DNA of 64,000 bases from Streptomyces sp. NBC_00459 (GTDB lineage: Bacteria > Actinomycetota > Actinomycetes > Streptomycetales > Streptomycetaceae): NCBI RefSeq assembly GCF_036013955.1, contig NZ_CP107903.1, positions 5,704,001 to 5,768,000 on the forward strand, given 5' to 3'. The position numbers were made by a program, and so were the translations under genes. Below are positions 53,185-61,233 of the stretch, piece after piece. The notes beneath the pieces are model-generated. The model did no database searches and was not told the DNA's origin. It was given only the letters and a program-made list of their open reading frames with translations. Numbering within the stretch: the stretch's first letter is position 1; the number at the start of each line of letters is the position of its first letter.

Positions 53185-54492
53185 ATGCATCCGAGCAACG
53201 TGTGGCAGGCCATGACCCGGCCGGGATTTCTGCTGTCGTGGTGGCCCTGGCGGTCGGTCGCCTACCTCGTCAGCGGGGCCGTGACCGGGTCTCTTGTCCT
53301 TGTGCTGGTCGTGCTCCTGGCGGTGGCCGGCGGAACGCTCGCCCTCGTGCTCGTGGGCCTGCCACTGCTCGTCGCCCTCGCCCTCACCGGGCTTCCCGTG
53401 GCCCGCGTCGAGCGGTTCAGACTGCGGCTCGTCGATCCGGAACCGGTGCCCGATCCGCACCGGGAGCCGGTCGTACCCGGACTGCGGCCGTGGCTGACGG
53501 TCCGGCTCCGGGAGGGGGCCACCTGGCGGGAGCTCGGGTACGCGCTGCTGTTCGCGGGCCTGTTGTGGCCCGTGGACGCCCTTGTCGTCGCCGTCGCACT
53601 GTGCGTCCCCGTGGCTACGGCGGCAACTCCCTTGCTGATGGCGACCGTTGGCGAAGGGCAGGAGGTGAAGGTGCTCAAGCAGTGGACGGTCACCGACTGG
53701 CCGACCGCCTTCGGCTGCTCGGCCGGCGGGCTGGTTCTGCTGGCCCTCGGTGCGTATGCGCTCGCGGTCGCCGCCGGTGCGCGGGCCGGGCTGACGCGGC
53801 TCCTGATCGCCGCCCCGGACGTCGAGTTGGGGGAGCGGGTCGTCGAACTCGCCCGCTCCCGCGTCCGGTTGGTGGACGCCTTCGAGGCGGAGCGCCGGCG
53901 GATCGAACGCGATCTGCACGACGGGGCCCAACAGCGCCTGGTCGCCCTGTCGGTGACGCTCGGCCTGGCCCGGCTGGACGCACCGCCGGGGCCGCTCGCC
54001 GAGCAACTGGCCAAGGCCCAGGGGGAAGCGGGCAAGGCGCTGGAAGAGCTGCGTGAGCTGATCCACGGGATCCATCCGCAAGTCCTCGCGGACTACGGGC
54101 TCCAGGCCGCGGTGGCCGACGCGGCCGACCGTACGGCGGTGCCCGTGGACGTCGGCCTCGACGTGCCCGGTCGTCTTCCACGAGCGGTGGAGTCCGCCGC
54201 GTACTTCGTGGTCTGCGAGGCGCTCGCCAACGTCGACCGGCACAGCGGGGCGAGCCGGGCCGAGATCGGCGGCGGACACCGCGACGGACGGCTGTTCGTC
54301 ACCGTGCTCGACGACGGACGGGGCGGCGCGGACGCCGGAGGGGGCAGCGGGCTCACCGGGCTCGCGGACCGGGTGTCAGTGCTCGATGGCAGACTTTCCC
54401 TGTCCAGCCCGCCGGGTGGACCGACGTTGCTACGGGTGGAGATTCCTTGCGAGTTGAGTCGGTCGACGGATCGAGCCCATCGCTCCGCATAG
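53185..54492 (+). CDS. Sensor histidine kinase (NarL-type partner)
   Basis: 435 residues. Four to five membrane helices lie in the first 210 residues (a PspC/sensor-like region starting LSWWPWRSVAYLVSGAV). HisKA_3 box ERDLHDGAQQRLVALS carries the phospho-His (about residue 244). HATPase: N box CEALANVDRHSGAS (an unusual VDRH where NxxKHS-like is common) and G box GLTGLADRVSVLDGRL. Detects an envelope signal and phosphorylates the regulator encoded next. Its 3' end overlaps the regulator gene by 46 bases. ATG 53185 preferred to GTG 53176. Confidence 0.9.
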   Translation: MHPSNVWQAMTRPGFLLSWWPWRSVAYLVSGAVTGSLVLVLVVLLAVAGGTLALVLVGLPLLVALALTGLPVARVERFRLRLVDPEPVPDPHREPVVPGLRPWLTVRLREGATWRELGYALLFAGLLWPVDALVVAVALCVPVATAATPLLMATVGEGQEVKVLKQWTVTDWPTAFGCSAGGLVLLALGAYALAVAAGARAGLTRLLIAAPDVELGERVVELARSRVRLVDAFEAERRRIERDLHDGAQQRLVALSVTLGLARLDAPPGPLAEQLAKAQGEAGKALEELRELIHGIHPQVLADYGLQAAVADAADRTAVPVDVGLDVPGRLPRAVESAAYFVVCEALANVDRHSGASRAEIGGGHRDGRLFVTVLDDGRGGADAGGGSGLTGLADRVSVLDGRLSLSSPPGGPTLLRVEIPCELSRSTDRAHRSA

Positions 54493-55124
54493 TCCTCGCC
54501 GAGGACAGCGTGCTGCTGAGGGAGGGGCTGATCGGGCTGCTCACCAGGGTCGGCCACGAGGTGGTGGCGGCCGTCGGGGATGCGGAAGCCCTGCTCGCGG
54601 CGGCCGCCGAGCAGAAACCGGACATCGTGCTGACGGACGTACGCATGCCGCCCGGATTCCAGGACGAGGGGCTGCGGGCGGCCGTGCGGCTTCGCGAGGC
54701 GCGGCCGGGGCTGCCTGTTCTGGTGCTCAGCCAGTACGTCCAGCGGACCTACGCCGCCGAACTGCTCGACTCCGGCGACGGGACGGGCGTCGGCTATCTG
54801 CTCAAGGACCGGGTCGGACAGGTCGAGGAGTTCGTCGACGCGCTGCGACGGGTCGCGGACGGGGGCACCGTCGTCGACCCCGAGGTCGTACGGCAGCTGC
54901 TGCGCCGGCGTCGCGATCCGCTGGAGCGGCTGACCCCGCGTGAGCGCGAGGTGCTGGCGCTGATGGCGGAGGGCCGGTCCAACGGTTCGATAGCCCGCGA
55001 ACTGGTGGTCTCCGAGGCGGCCGTCGGCAAGCACATCGGCGGCATCCTCGCCAAGCTGGACCTGCCTCCGGCGGACGAGACTCATCGGCGGGTCCTGGCG
55101 GTGCTGGCGTTTCTGCGGGCGTGA
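54447..55124 (+). CDS. NarL/FixJ family response regulator
   Basis: 225 residues from a TTG with GGAG five bases upstream, inside the end of the kinase gene. Receiver domain about 12-130: acidic AEDSVLLREGL, phospho-Asp in DIVLTDVRMPP and Lys in GYLLKDRVGQ. The LuxR-type HTH is at about 160-220 (LTPREREVLALMAEGRSNGS). Likely activates the divergent ABC exporter operon and itself. The TTG start gives low translation relative to the kinase unless coupled. Confidence 0.9.
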   Translation: MRVESVDGSSPSLRIVLAEDSVLLREGLIGLLTRVGHEVVAAVGDAEALLAAAAEQKPDIVLTDVRMPPGFQDEGLRAAVRLREARPGLPVLVLSQYVQRTYAAELLDSGDGTGVGYLLKDRVGQVEEFVDALRRVADGGTVVDPEVVRQLLRRRRDPLERLTPREREVLALMAEGRSNGSIARELVVSEAAVGKHIGGILAKLDLPPADETHRRVLAVLAFLRA

Positions 55125-55146
55125 GCAGCCGACCCCGTATCGGGCC

Positions 55147-55626
55147 CTACAGGCTCTTGGCGAAGCAGCGGCTCGCGTCGTGGTGGCGGTAGTAGCCGAA
55201 CTTCGCGGAGGGCTCGTAGCCGCTGGAGGTGTACAGGGCGATGGCCTCCGGCTGTCGGTCGCCCGTCTCCAGGACCATGCGGGTGCGGCCGGCTGCGCGG
55301 GCGTCCTCCTCCAGGGCGGCGAGTATGCGGCGGGCCAGACCGAGTCCGCGCGCCTCCTCGACGACGTACATCCGCTTCAGCTCGGCGTCGCCGGGCAGAT
55401 AACCTTCGTCGTTCGCGTTGTCGTGGCCGCGCCAGCCGCCGGTGGCCACGGGGCGGTCCTGCTCGTCGTACGCGATCAGGTACAGGCCGGACGGCGGGTC
55501 GAACATCGCCGGGTCGAGGTGGGTGGCGTCGCCCTCGTCCTCGTAGCGGGCGGCGTACTCGGCCTGGACCTGGTCGTTGAGCTTGACGGCGTCGGGGTGG
55601 TCGAAGGAGACCCGGCGGATATTCAT
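55147..55626 (-). CDS. GNAT family N-acetyltransferase
   Basis: 159 residues from ATG 55626 (an upstream ATG at 55650 has no support). Acetyl-CoA site AELKRMYVVEEARGLGLARRI, shortened here to the KRMYVVEEARGLGLARR core; C-terminal YTSSGYEPSAKFGYYRHHD. The KRMYV/ARGLG pattern is that of the small-amine acetylating GNATs. Convergent with the response regulator. Substrate unknown. Confidence 0.85.
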   Translation of the reverse strand: MNIRRVSFDHPDAVKLNDQVQAEYAARYEDEGDATHLDPAMFDPPSGLYLIAYDEQDRPVATGGWRGHDNANDEGYLPGDAELKRMYVVEEARGLGLARRILAALEEDARAAGRTRMVLETGDRQPEAIALYTSSGYEPSAKFGYYRHHDASRCFAKSL

Positions 55627-55694
55627 GCCATGCACGGTACATGTATGCATGTCGCTGTCGCCAGGTGATTTCGCTCTCCGGGTATCGTGCCCGC

Positions 55695-56498
55695 GTGCTG
55701 ACTGTGACCAGTGTGAATGTGAACGGACTCCGCGCCGCCGCGAAGAAGGGCTTCGTGGAGTGGCTCGCCGAGACCTCCGCCGACGTGCTGTGCCTCCAGG
55801 AGGTGCGCGCCGAACCGCAGCAGCTGCCGGAGGAGGTCCGCGCGCCCGAGGGCTGGTACGTCACGCACGCGCCCGCCGCGGCCAAGGGCCGCGCGGGGGT
55901 CTCCCTGTACACCCGCCGCGAGCCCGACCGTGTCCAGGTCGGCTTCGGCTCCGCCGCGTTCGACGGCAGCGGCCGGTACGTCGAGGCCGACCTGCCCGGT
56001 GTCACCGTCGCCAGCCTGTATCTGCCGTCCGGCGAGGTCGGCACCGAGCGGCAGGACGAGAAGATCCGCTTCATGGACGAGTTCCTGGCGTATCTGAAGG
56101 ACCTGCGGGTGCGGGCCGCCGCCGACGGGCGCGAGGTCGTCGTCTGTGGCGACTGGAACATCGCCCACCAGCCCGCCGACCTCAAGAACTGGCGCGCCAA
56201 CCAGAAGAACTCCGGGTTCCTGCCGGAGGAGCGGGCGTGGCTCGGGCGGGTGCTCGACGAGGGGGACGGGGGATACGTCGACGTGGTGCGGGCGCTGCAT
56301 CCGGACGTCGAGGGGCCTTATTCGTGGTGGTCGTACCGGGGGCGGGCCTTTGACAATGATTCAGGGTGGAGGATCGACTACGAGATCTCGACGCCGGGGC
56401 TCGCCGCCAAGGCGGTCAAGGGATATGTCGAGCGGGCGGCCACGCATGCGGAGCGCTGGTCGGACCATGCGCCCGTCACGGTTGTCTACGACCTCTGA
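55695..56498 (+). CDS. xth: Exodeoxyribonuclease III (AP endonuclease)
   Basis: 267 residues from a GTG. DNA repair enzyme that cuts at abasic sites and removes 3' blocks. EEP-fold motifs in order: TSVNVNGLRAAAKKGFVEWL, metal Glu in LCLQEVRAE, CGDWNIAHQPADLKNW with catalytic Asp-Asn, RIDYEIST and the terminal SDHAPVTVVY with Asp-His. Divergent from the acetyltransferase gene by 68 bases. Confidence 0.93.
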   Translation: MLTVTSVNVNGLRAAAKKGFVEWLAETSADVLCLQEVRAEPQQLPEEVRAPEGWYVTHAPAAAKGRAGVSLYTRREPDRVQVGFGSAAFDGSGRYVEADLPGVTVASLYLPSGEVGTERQDEKIRFMDEFLAYLKDLRVRAAADGREVVVCGDWNIAHQPADLKNWRANQKNSGFLPEERAWLGRVLDEGDGGYVDVVRALHPDVEGPYSWWSYRGRAFDNDSGWRIDYEISTPGLAAKAVKGYVERAATHAERWSDHAPVTVVYDL

Positions 56499-56518
56499 GC
56501 CGCCCCACGGCTGGGGCT

Positions 56519-57181
56519 TCAGGTGTCCTGGCGCATTCGGCGGTCCAGCGCCAGCGAAAGCTCCGCCTCCACCACCCGTTGCGCCAGTGGGCGCAGGCGT
56601 GCCGGGTCCGCCTCCGGGGTGTGGGTGAGGATCACGTCCGTGAAGATCTCGGCCAGGGCGTCCGCGTGGTCGCGTACCCGTTTGCCCGCCGCCAGGACGG
56701 CTGAGAGCGGGATGCCCTCCTGGACCAGCGCCGACGACGCGTCCAGGAGGCTGCGGCTGATGTGGACGATCTGGTCGCCGTCGATGCCCAGATAGCCGAG
56801 GTCCATCGAGGCCGCGAGGTTCTCGGGGGTGGCGTCCGGGCCGAAGCGGTCGGCGAGTTCCTCGGGGGTGAGGCGGACCGGGGTCTCCTCGGTGGGGGCG
56901 CCGAGGCCGAGCAGGTCGGCGACGTCGCGGCCGTTGTCGAAGGCCTCGGCCAGTTCCGCGATGCCGTTGAGGGTGTGCCCGCGTTCCAGCAGCGCCGAGA
57001 TCGTGCGCAGGCGGGCAAGGTGGTGGTCGTCGTACCAGGCGATGCGGCCCTCGCGGCGGGGTGGCGGGATCAGTTTGCGTTCGCGGTAGAAGCGCAGGGT
57101 GCGGACGGTGATGCCGGCCAGCCCGGCCAGCTCCTCCATCCGGTACTCACGCGCCTCTTCGGCGTTCTCTGCGTCTGCCAC
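56519..57181 (-). CDS. MerR family regulator
   Basis: 220 residues from a GTG. N-terminal winged HTH (about 14-80: YRMEELAGLAGITVRTLRFY, RERKLIPPPRREGRIAWYD), a coiled linker and a C-terminal helical domain without the Cys pairs of metal sensors, so it probably senses an organic molecule. Divergent from the Baeyer-Villiger monooxygenase operon across 128 bases that contain a 16-base palindrome. Likely controls that operon. Confidence 0.88.
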   Translation of the reverse strand: MADAENAEEAREYRMEELAGLAGITVRTLRFYRERKLIPPPRREGRIAWYDDHHLARLRTISALLERGHTLNGIAELAEAFDNGRDVADLLGLGAPTEETPVRLTPEELADRFGPDATPENLAASMDLGYLGIDGDQIVHISRSLLDASSALVQEGIPLSAVLAAGKRVRDHADALAEIFTDVILTHTPEADPARLRPLAQRVVEAELSLALDRRMRQDT

Positions 57182-57267
57182 GTCGGAACCCTAAGTCGTA
57201 CCGGCGGTAACTTTCCCTGTTCCGGACCCTACCCATCAGTACGGACCTCCTCTACTCTCCCCATTGC

Positions 57268-57283
57268 GCCAGTGTTCACTGGC
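57268..57283. promoter_or_regulatory. Palindrome between MerR and monooxygenase genes
   Basis: GCCAGTG-TT-CACTGGC, a perfect 7-bp inverted repeat 27 bases before the monooxygenase start. Its position fits an operator inside the promoter of the divergent operon. MerR sites are usually longer, so another regulator is possible. Confidence 0.5.
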
Positions 57284-57309
57284 ACGGTCGCGCAGGGAAA
57301 GGCATCGGC

Positions 57310-58899
57310 ATGGCCGAACAGGAAGCCGGACACGAAGCCGGACACGAACATGTGCGGGTGGCGGTGATCGGGTCCGGGTTCGGGGGGCTCGGGGCCGCCG
57401 TGCGGCTGCGGCGCGAAGGGGTCACCGACTTCGTCGTGCTGGAGCGGGCCGGCAGCGTCGGCGGAACCTGGCGCGACAACAGCTATCCGGGATGCGCCTG
57501 TGACGTGCCGTCCCACCTCTATTCGTTCTCCTTCGCGCCGAATCCCGACTGGCCGCGCGCCTTCTCCGGGCAGGAGCACATCCGTGCGTACCTGGAGCAC
57601 GTCGCCGACATCTTCGGGCTGCGGCCCCACCTGCGCCTCAACTCCGAGGTGAAGAAGATGACTTGGGACGGGAGCCGACTGGCGTGGGTGATCGAGACCA
57701 GTAGCGGGACCCTGCTCGCCGATCTCGTCGTCTCCGCCACCGGGCCCCTCTCCGACCCCAAGGTGCCGGATGTCCCGGGGCTCGACACCTTCCCCGGCAA
57801 GGTCTTCCACTCCGCCCGCTGGGACCACGACTACGACCTGCGCGGCAAGCGGGTCGCGATGGTCGGGACCGGGGCCTCCGCCATCCAGATCGTGCCCGCC
57901 ATCCAGCCCGACGTCTCCCGCCTCACCCTCTTCCAGCGCACCCCGCCGTGGGTGATGCCCCGCATCGACCGGGCCATCGGCGACGCCGAGCGCGCCGTGC
58001 ACCGCGCGCTGCCCTTCACCACCCGGCTGCGGCGCGGACTCCTCTGGGGCATGCGGGAGTTGCAGGTCCAGGCGTTCACCAAGCATCCGGGTGAGCTGGG
58101 CGCTGTGGAGGCGCTGGCCAGGCGCAATATGCACCGCGCGGTCAAGGATCCCGCCCTGCGCGCCAAACTCACCCCCGACTACCGCATCGGCTGCAAGCGC
58201 ATCCTGCTGTCGAGTGCGTACTATCCGGCGCTCACCCGGCCCAACGTGGATGTCGTGGCGAGCGGGTTGAGCGAGGTGCGGGGTTCCACCGTCGTGGGCG
58301 CCGACGGGAGTACGGCCGAGGTGGACGCCATCGTCTTCGGTACGGGGTTCCACGTCACGGACATGCCCATCGCCGACCGGGTCGTCGGGGCCGACGGGCG
58401 TACGCTCGCCGAGGCCTGGGCGGGCAGCGGGATGCGGGCGCTGCGCGGGGCCTCCGCCGCCGGTTTCCCCAACTGGATGACGATCATCGGGCCCAACACC
58501 GGCCTCGGAAACTCCTCCATGATCCTGATGATCGAGTCCCAGCTCAGCTATATGGCCGACTATGTAAGGCAGTTGGGTGTTCTCGGGGGTCGGGTCGCTC
58601 TTGATGCCCGGCCCGCCGCCGTCGACGCCTGGAACGACCGGGTCCAGCAGCGGATGCTGCGCACGGTGTGGAACACCGGCGGGTGCAGCAGCTGGTACCT
58701 CGACGCGAACGGACGCAACACCACCATCTGGCCCGGTACGACATCCGAGTTCCGGCGGGCGACCCGGCGCGTGGATCTCGCCGAGTACGAGGTCCTGCGG
58801 ACGCCCGGCAGCACCAGCACCAGCACCAATGCCAGCGCCAACACCGGTGCCAGAACCAGCACCGGTGACGTCAACTCGACCGTAGGGGTGGAAGCATGA
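57310..58899 (+). CDS. Baeyer-Villiger type flavin monooxygenase
   Basis: 529 residues. FAD site GSGFGGLGAAVRL (about 20-32), the BVMO fingerprint FPGKVFHSARWDHD (FxGxxxHxxxW, near residue 160), NADPH site MVGTGASAIQIVPAI and a GTGF segment near residue 342. Inserts oxygen next to a carbonyl, turning ketones into esters or lactones, with NADPH and O2. The last 30 residues are a Ser/Thr/Asn tail of low complexity. The stop overlaps the next ATG (ATGA). GGGAAAGG precedes the ATG. First gene of a three-gene operon. Confidence 0.92.
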   Translation: MAEQEAGHEAGHEHVRVAVIGSGFGGLGAAVRLRREGVTDFVVLERAGSVGGTWRDNSYPGCACDVPSHLYSFSFAPNPDWPRAFSGQEHIRAYLEHVADIFGLRPHLRLNSEVKKMTWDGSRLAWVIETSSGTLLADLVVSATGPLSDPKVPDVPGLDTFPGKVFHSARWDHDYDLRGKRVAMVGTGASAIQIVPAIQPDVSRLTLFQRTPPWVMPRIDRAIGDAERAVHRALPFTTRLRRGLLWGMRELQVQAFTKHPGELGAVEALARRNMHRAVKDPALRAKLTPDYRIGCKRILLSSAYYPALTRPNVDVVASGLSEVRGSTVVGADGSTAEVDAIVFGTGFHVTDMPIADRVVGADGRTLAEAWAGSGMRALRGASAAGFPNWMTIIGPNTGLGNSSMILMIESQLSYMADYVRQLGVLGGRVALDARPAAVDAWNDRVQQRMLRTVWNTGGCSSWYLDANGRNTTIWPGTTSEFRRATRRVDLAEYEVLRTPGSTSTSTNASANTGARTSTGDVNSTVGVEA

Positions 58900-59852
58900 G
58901 TCGGCTGATGTCCGTGGCGGACGGTCCGTACAACCCGCCCGTGCCCGTCCGTGAGCTCACCGTCGTTTCGGCGGACGGGGCCCGGCTGCATGTCGAGGTA
59001 CACGGCGTGGACGACGGGCCCGTGGTCGTCCTCGCGCACGGCTGGACCTGTTCCACCGCCTTCTGGGCCGCCCAGATCCGCGAACTCGCCCCCGATCACC
59101 GGGTCGTGGCCTACGACCAGCGCGGCCACGGACGCACCCCCGCGAGCCCCGTGTGCAGCACCGACGTCCTCGCCGACGATCTGGAGGCCGTCCTCGCGGC
59201 CACCCTCTCGCCCGGTGAGAAAGCCGTGGTCGCGGGGCACTCCATGGGCGGGATGACGGTGCTGGCGGCGTCCGCGCGGCCGGGGTTCCGGGAGCACGCG
59301 GCGGCCGTACTGCTGTGCAGTACGGGCAGTTCGCGGCTGGTCGCCGAGTCGCTGGTCGTCCCGATGCGGGCCGGGCGGCTGCGTACCTGGCTCACCCGGC
59401 GGGCCCTCAGTTCACGCGCCCCGATGGGGCCGGTCACGCCGGTCTCCCGGCGCATCCTCAAGTACGCGACGATGGGCGCCGGTTCGACGCCCGCGATGGT
59501 CGAGGCATGCGCCCGGATAGTGCAGGCGTGCCCGCGCAAGGTGCGGTACGCGTGGGCTCGGGTGCTGGACGGGGTGCAACTCGACGCTCATGTGAGGGAG
59601 TTGACTGTTCCGGCGGCTGTCCTCGTCGGTACGGCCGATCGGATGACCCCGCCCGTTCACGCGCGGGCACTGGCCGCCGCGCTGCCCCGGTGTCACGGTG
59701 CGACCGAGCTGCCCGGGCTCGGGCACATGACGCCGGTCGAGGCGCCGGAGGCGGTGACCGGGGTGATCCGTGAACTGGTCGCGGTGTATGGGCGGTCGGG
59801 GCCGAAAGACACTCAGGCAGGCAGCGGCGTACCTATCGAGGAGAGCGCATGA
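58896..59852 (+). CDS. Alpha/beta hydrolase (esterase/lactonase candidate)
   Basis: 318 residues. Oxyanion motif AHGWTCSTAFW, nucleophile elbow GHSMGG (Ser about residue 116), acid in LVGTADRMTPP and His in GLGHMTPVEAPE, so the triad is complete. It shares overlapping start/stop codons with the monooxygenase before it and the dehydrogenase after it. Natural inference: hydrolysis of the ester or lactone made by the monooxygenase. No signal peptide. Confidence 0.9.
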   Translation: MSRLMSVADGPYNPPVPVRELTVVSADGARLHVEVHGVDDGPVVVLAHGWTCSTAFWAAQIRELAPDHRVVAYDQRGHGRTPASPVCSTDVLADDLEAVLAATLSPGEKAVVAGHSMGGMTVLAASARPGFREHAAAVLLCSTGSSRLVAESLVVPMRAGRLRTWLTRRALSSRAPMGPVTPVSRRILKYATMGAGSTPAMVEACARIVQACPRKVRYAWARVLDGVQLDAHVRELTVPAAVLVGTADRMTPPVHARALAAALPRCHGATELPGLGHMTPVEAPEAVTGVIRELVAVYGRSGPKDTQAGSGVPIEESA

Positions 59853-60757
59853 GCAAGGTCGGTCTGGACGGGCAGGTCGCTGTCGTCACGGGAGCCGCTC
59901 GGGGGGTCGGTGAACTGCTCGCGCGCAAGCTCTCCGCCCGTGGGGCCAGGGTCGCGCTGGTCGGGCTGGAGGCCGACGAGCTCAAACAGGTCTCGGAACG
60001 GCTGCACACCGACAGCGCGTACTGGTACGCCGACGTCACCGATCACGAGGCGATGTCCCGGGTGGCGGCGGAGGTCAAGGAGCGCTTCGGGAAGGTCGAC
60101 ATCGTCGTCGCCAACGCCGGGGTCGCCAGCGGCGGGCCCTTCGCCGACTCCGATCCGGAGTCGTGGCGGCGGGTCATCGAGGTCAATCTGATCGGGTCGG
60201 CGGTTACCGGCCGGGCGTTTCTGCCGGTGCTGACCGAGAGCCGGGGGTACCTGCTGCAGATCGCCTCCCTGGCCGCCATCACTCCGGCGCCGATGATGAG
60301 TGCGTACTGCGCGTCCAAGTCCGGGGTCGAGGCGTACGCGCACTGTCTGCGGGCCGAGGTCGGGTACAAGGGCGTCCGGGTGGGCGTCGCGTACCTGTCG
60401 TGGACCGACACCGACATGGTGCGCGGGGCCGACCAGGACGACGTCATGCGGGAGTTGCGGCAGCGGTTGCCGTGGCCGGCCAGCAAGACGTATCCGCTGG
60501 GGCCCGCCGTCGACCGGCTCGTCGCGGGGATCGAGCGGCGGTCCAGTCATGTGTACGGGCAGTGGTGGCTGCGCGGGATGCAGGGGGTGCGGGGGTATCT
60601 GCCGGGGCTGATCGGTGCGGTGGGGCAGCGTGAGGTCGGGCGGTTCTCCGGGCGGTTGCAGGGGATGGGCACCGGGCTGGTGGGCGCGGGCGGGGCGGCG
60701 GACGAGGAGGCCCGGGGCGCGGGGGCCGGAAGGGGGTCCGGCGCGGGCGGTGACTGA
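59849..60757 (+). CDS. Short-chain dehydrogenase/reductase
   Basis: 302 residues. Cofactor site VTGAARGVGELLARKLSARG (TGxxxGxG), NAG motif VANAGVASGG, active site Ser in QIASLAAIT and YCASK with Tyr-Lys. A C-terminal extension of about 80 residues, ending in a Gly/Ala-rich stretch, exceeds the common 250-residue form. ATGA overlap with the hydrolase gene. It likely oxidises the alcohol released in the pathway, or makes the ketone substrate. Last gene of the operon. Confidence 0.9.
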   Translation: MSKVGLDGQVAVVTGAARGVGELLARKLSARGARVALVGLEADELKQVSERLHTDSAYWYADVTDHEAMSRVAAEVKERFGKVDIVVANAGVASGGPFADSDPESWRRVIEVNLIGSAVTGRAFLPVLTESRGYLLQIASLAAITPAPMMSAYCASKSGVEAYAHCLRAEVGYKGVRVGVAYLSWTDTDMVRGADQDDVMRELRQRLPWPASKTYPLGPAVDRLVAGIERRSSHVYGQWWLRGMQGVRGYLPGLIGAVGQREVGRFSGRLQGMGTGLVGAGGAADEEARGAGAGRGSGAGGD

Positions 60758-60845
60758 TCGTGACTGATCGAAATGCGCGCTTTGTCGGTGCGTGCAAATC
60801 TGGTCGAGCCCCCATCCCCTCACCCAATTACGGGAGTGAACCCAC

Positions 60846-61043
60846 ATGGGCATGAAGGACGAGATGCAGGACAAGGCTCGCCAGGCCAAGGAGAAGATGG
60901 AGCAGGCCCGTAAGGGCCAGCAGGGTCAGCGCCGGCAGGGTCAGGAGGAGACCCCGGAGCGTGGGCGTCCTCGTGACGAGGAGGAGACGGAGCGGGCGAT
61001 GCGTGAGGAAGCGGATCGACTCAACCGGGACTACGACATCTAG
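60846..61043 (+). CDS. Small charged helical protein
   Basis: 65 residues, almost all Glu, Asp, Lys, Arg and Gln: MGMKDEMQDKARQAKEKMEQ at the start, a Gln/Arg/Gly centre, and EEADRLNRDYDI at the end. It looks like a single amphipathic helix followed by a disordered tail, CsbD-like in composition but without a match I can defend. It is preceded by GGGAG-type sequence and followed by a clear terminator, so it is a real short gene. Function unknown. Confidence 0.7.
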   Translation: MGMKDEMQDKARQAKEKMEQARKGQQGQRRQGQEETPERGRPRDEEETERAMREEADRLNRDYDI

Positions 61044-61065
61044 TCCGGCTTGAGCGGTCGACGTG

Positions 61066-61102
61066 GGGTGCCCTCTGTATTTCGAGGGCACCCTGCGTTT
61101 TT
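61066..61102 (+). terminator. Terminator after the small charged protein
   Basis: 10-bp stem GGGTGCCCTC/GAGGGCACCC (61066-61093) followed by TGCGTTTTT. Confidence 0.8.
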
Positions 61103-61154
61103 GTCGGGGGTGTTCGGGGTGTCGGGGGTGTGTGGTCGGGTGCGGGTGGGTGGG

Positions 61155-61182
61155 GGCTTGTCGCGCAGTTCCCCGCGCCCCT
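61155..61182. repeat. Dispersed Streptomyces intergenic motif
   Basis: GGCTTGTCGCGCAG followed by TTCCCCGCGCCCCT. From memory this string recurs between genes throughout Streptomyces genomes. It shares CCCCGCGCCCCT with the repeat at 12437-12491. The rest of the 61103-61233 gap is simple G/T-rich sequence. Confidence 0.45.
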
Positions 61183-61233
61183 CAGGTGGGTGACCCCAGC
61201 GCCTGTCAGGAATGCGGCCGGAGTCGTGGGTTG

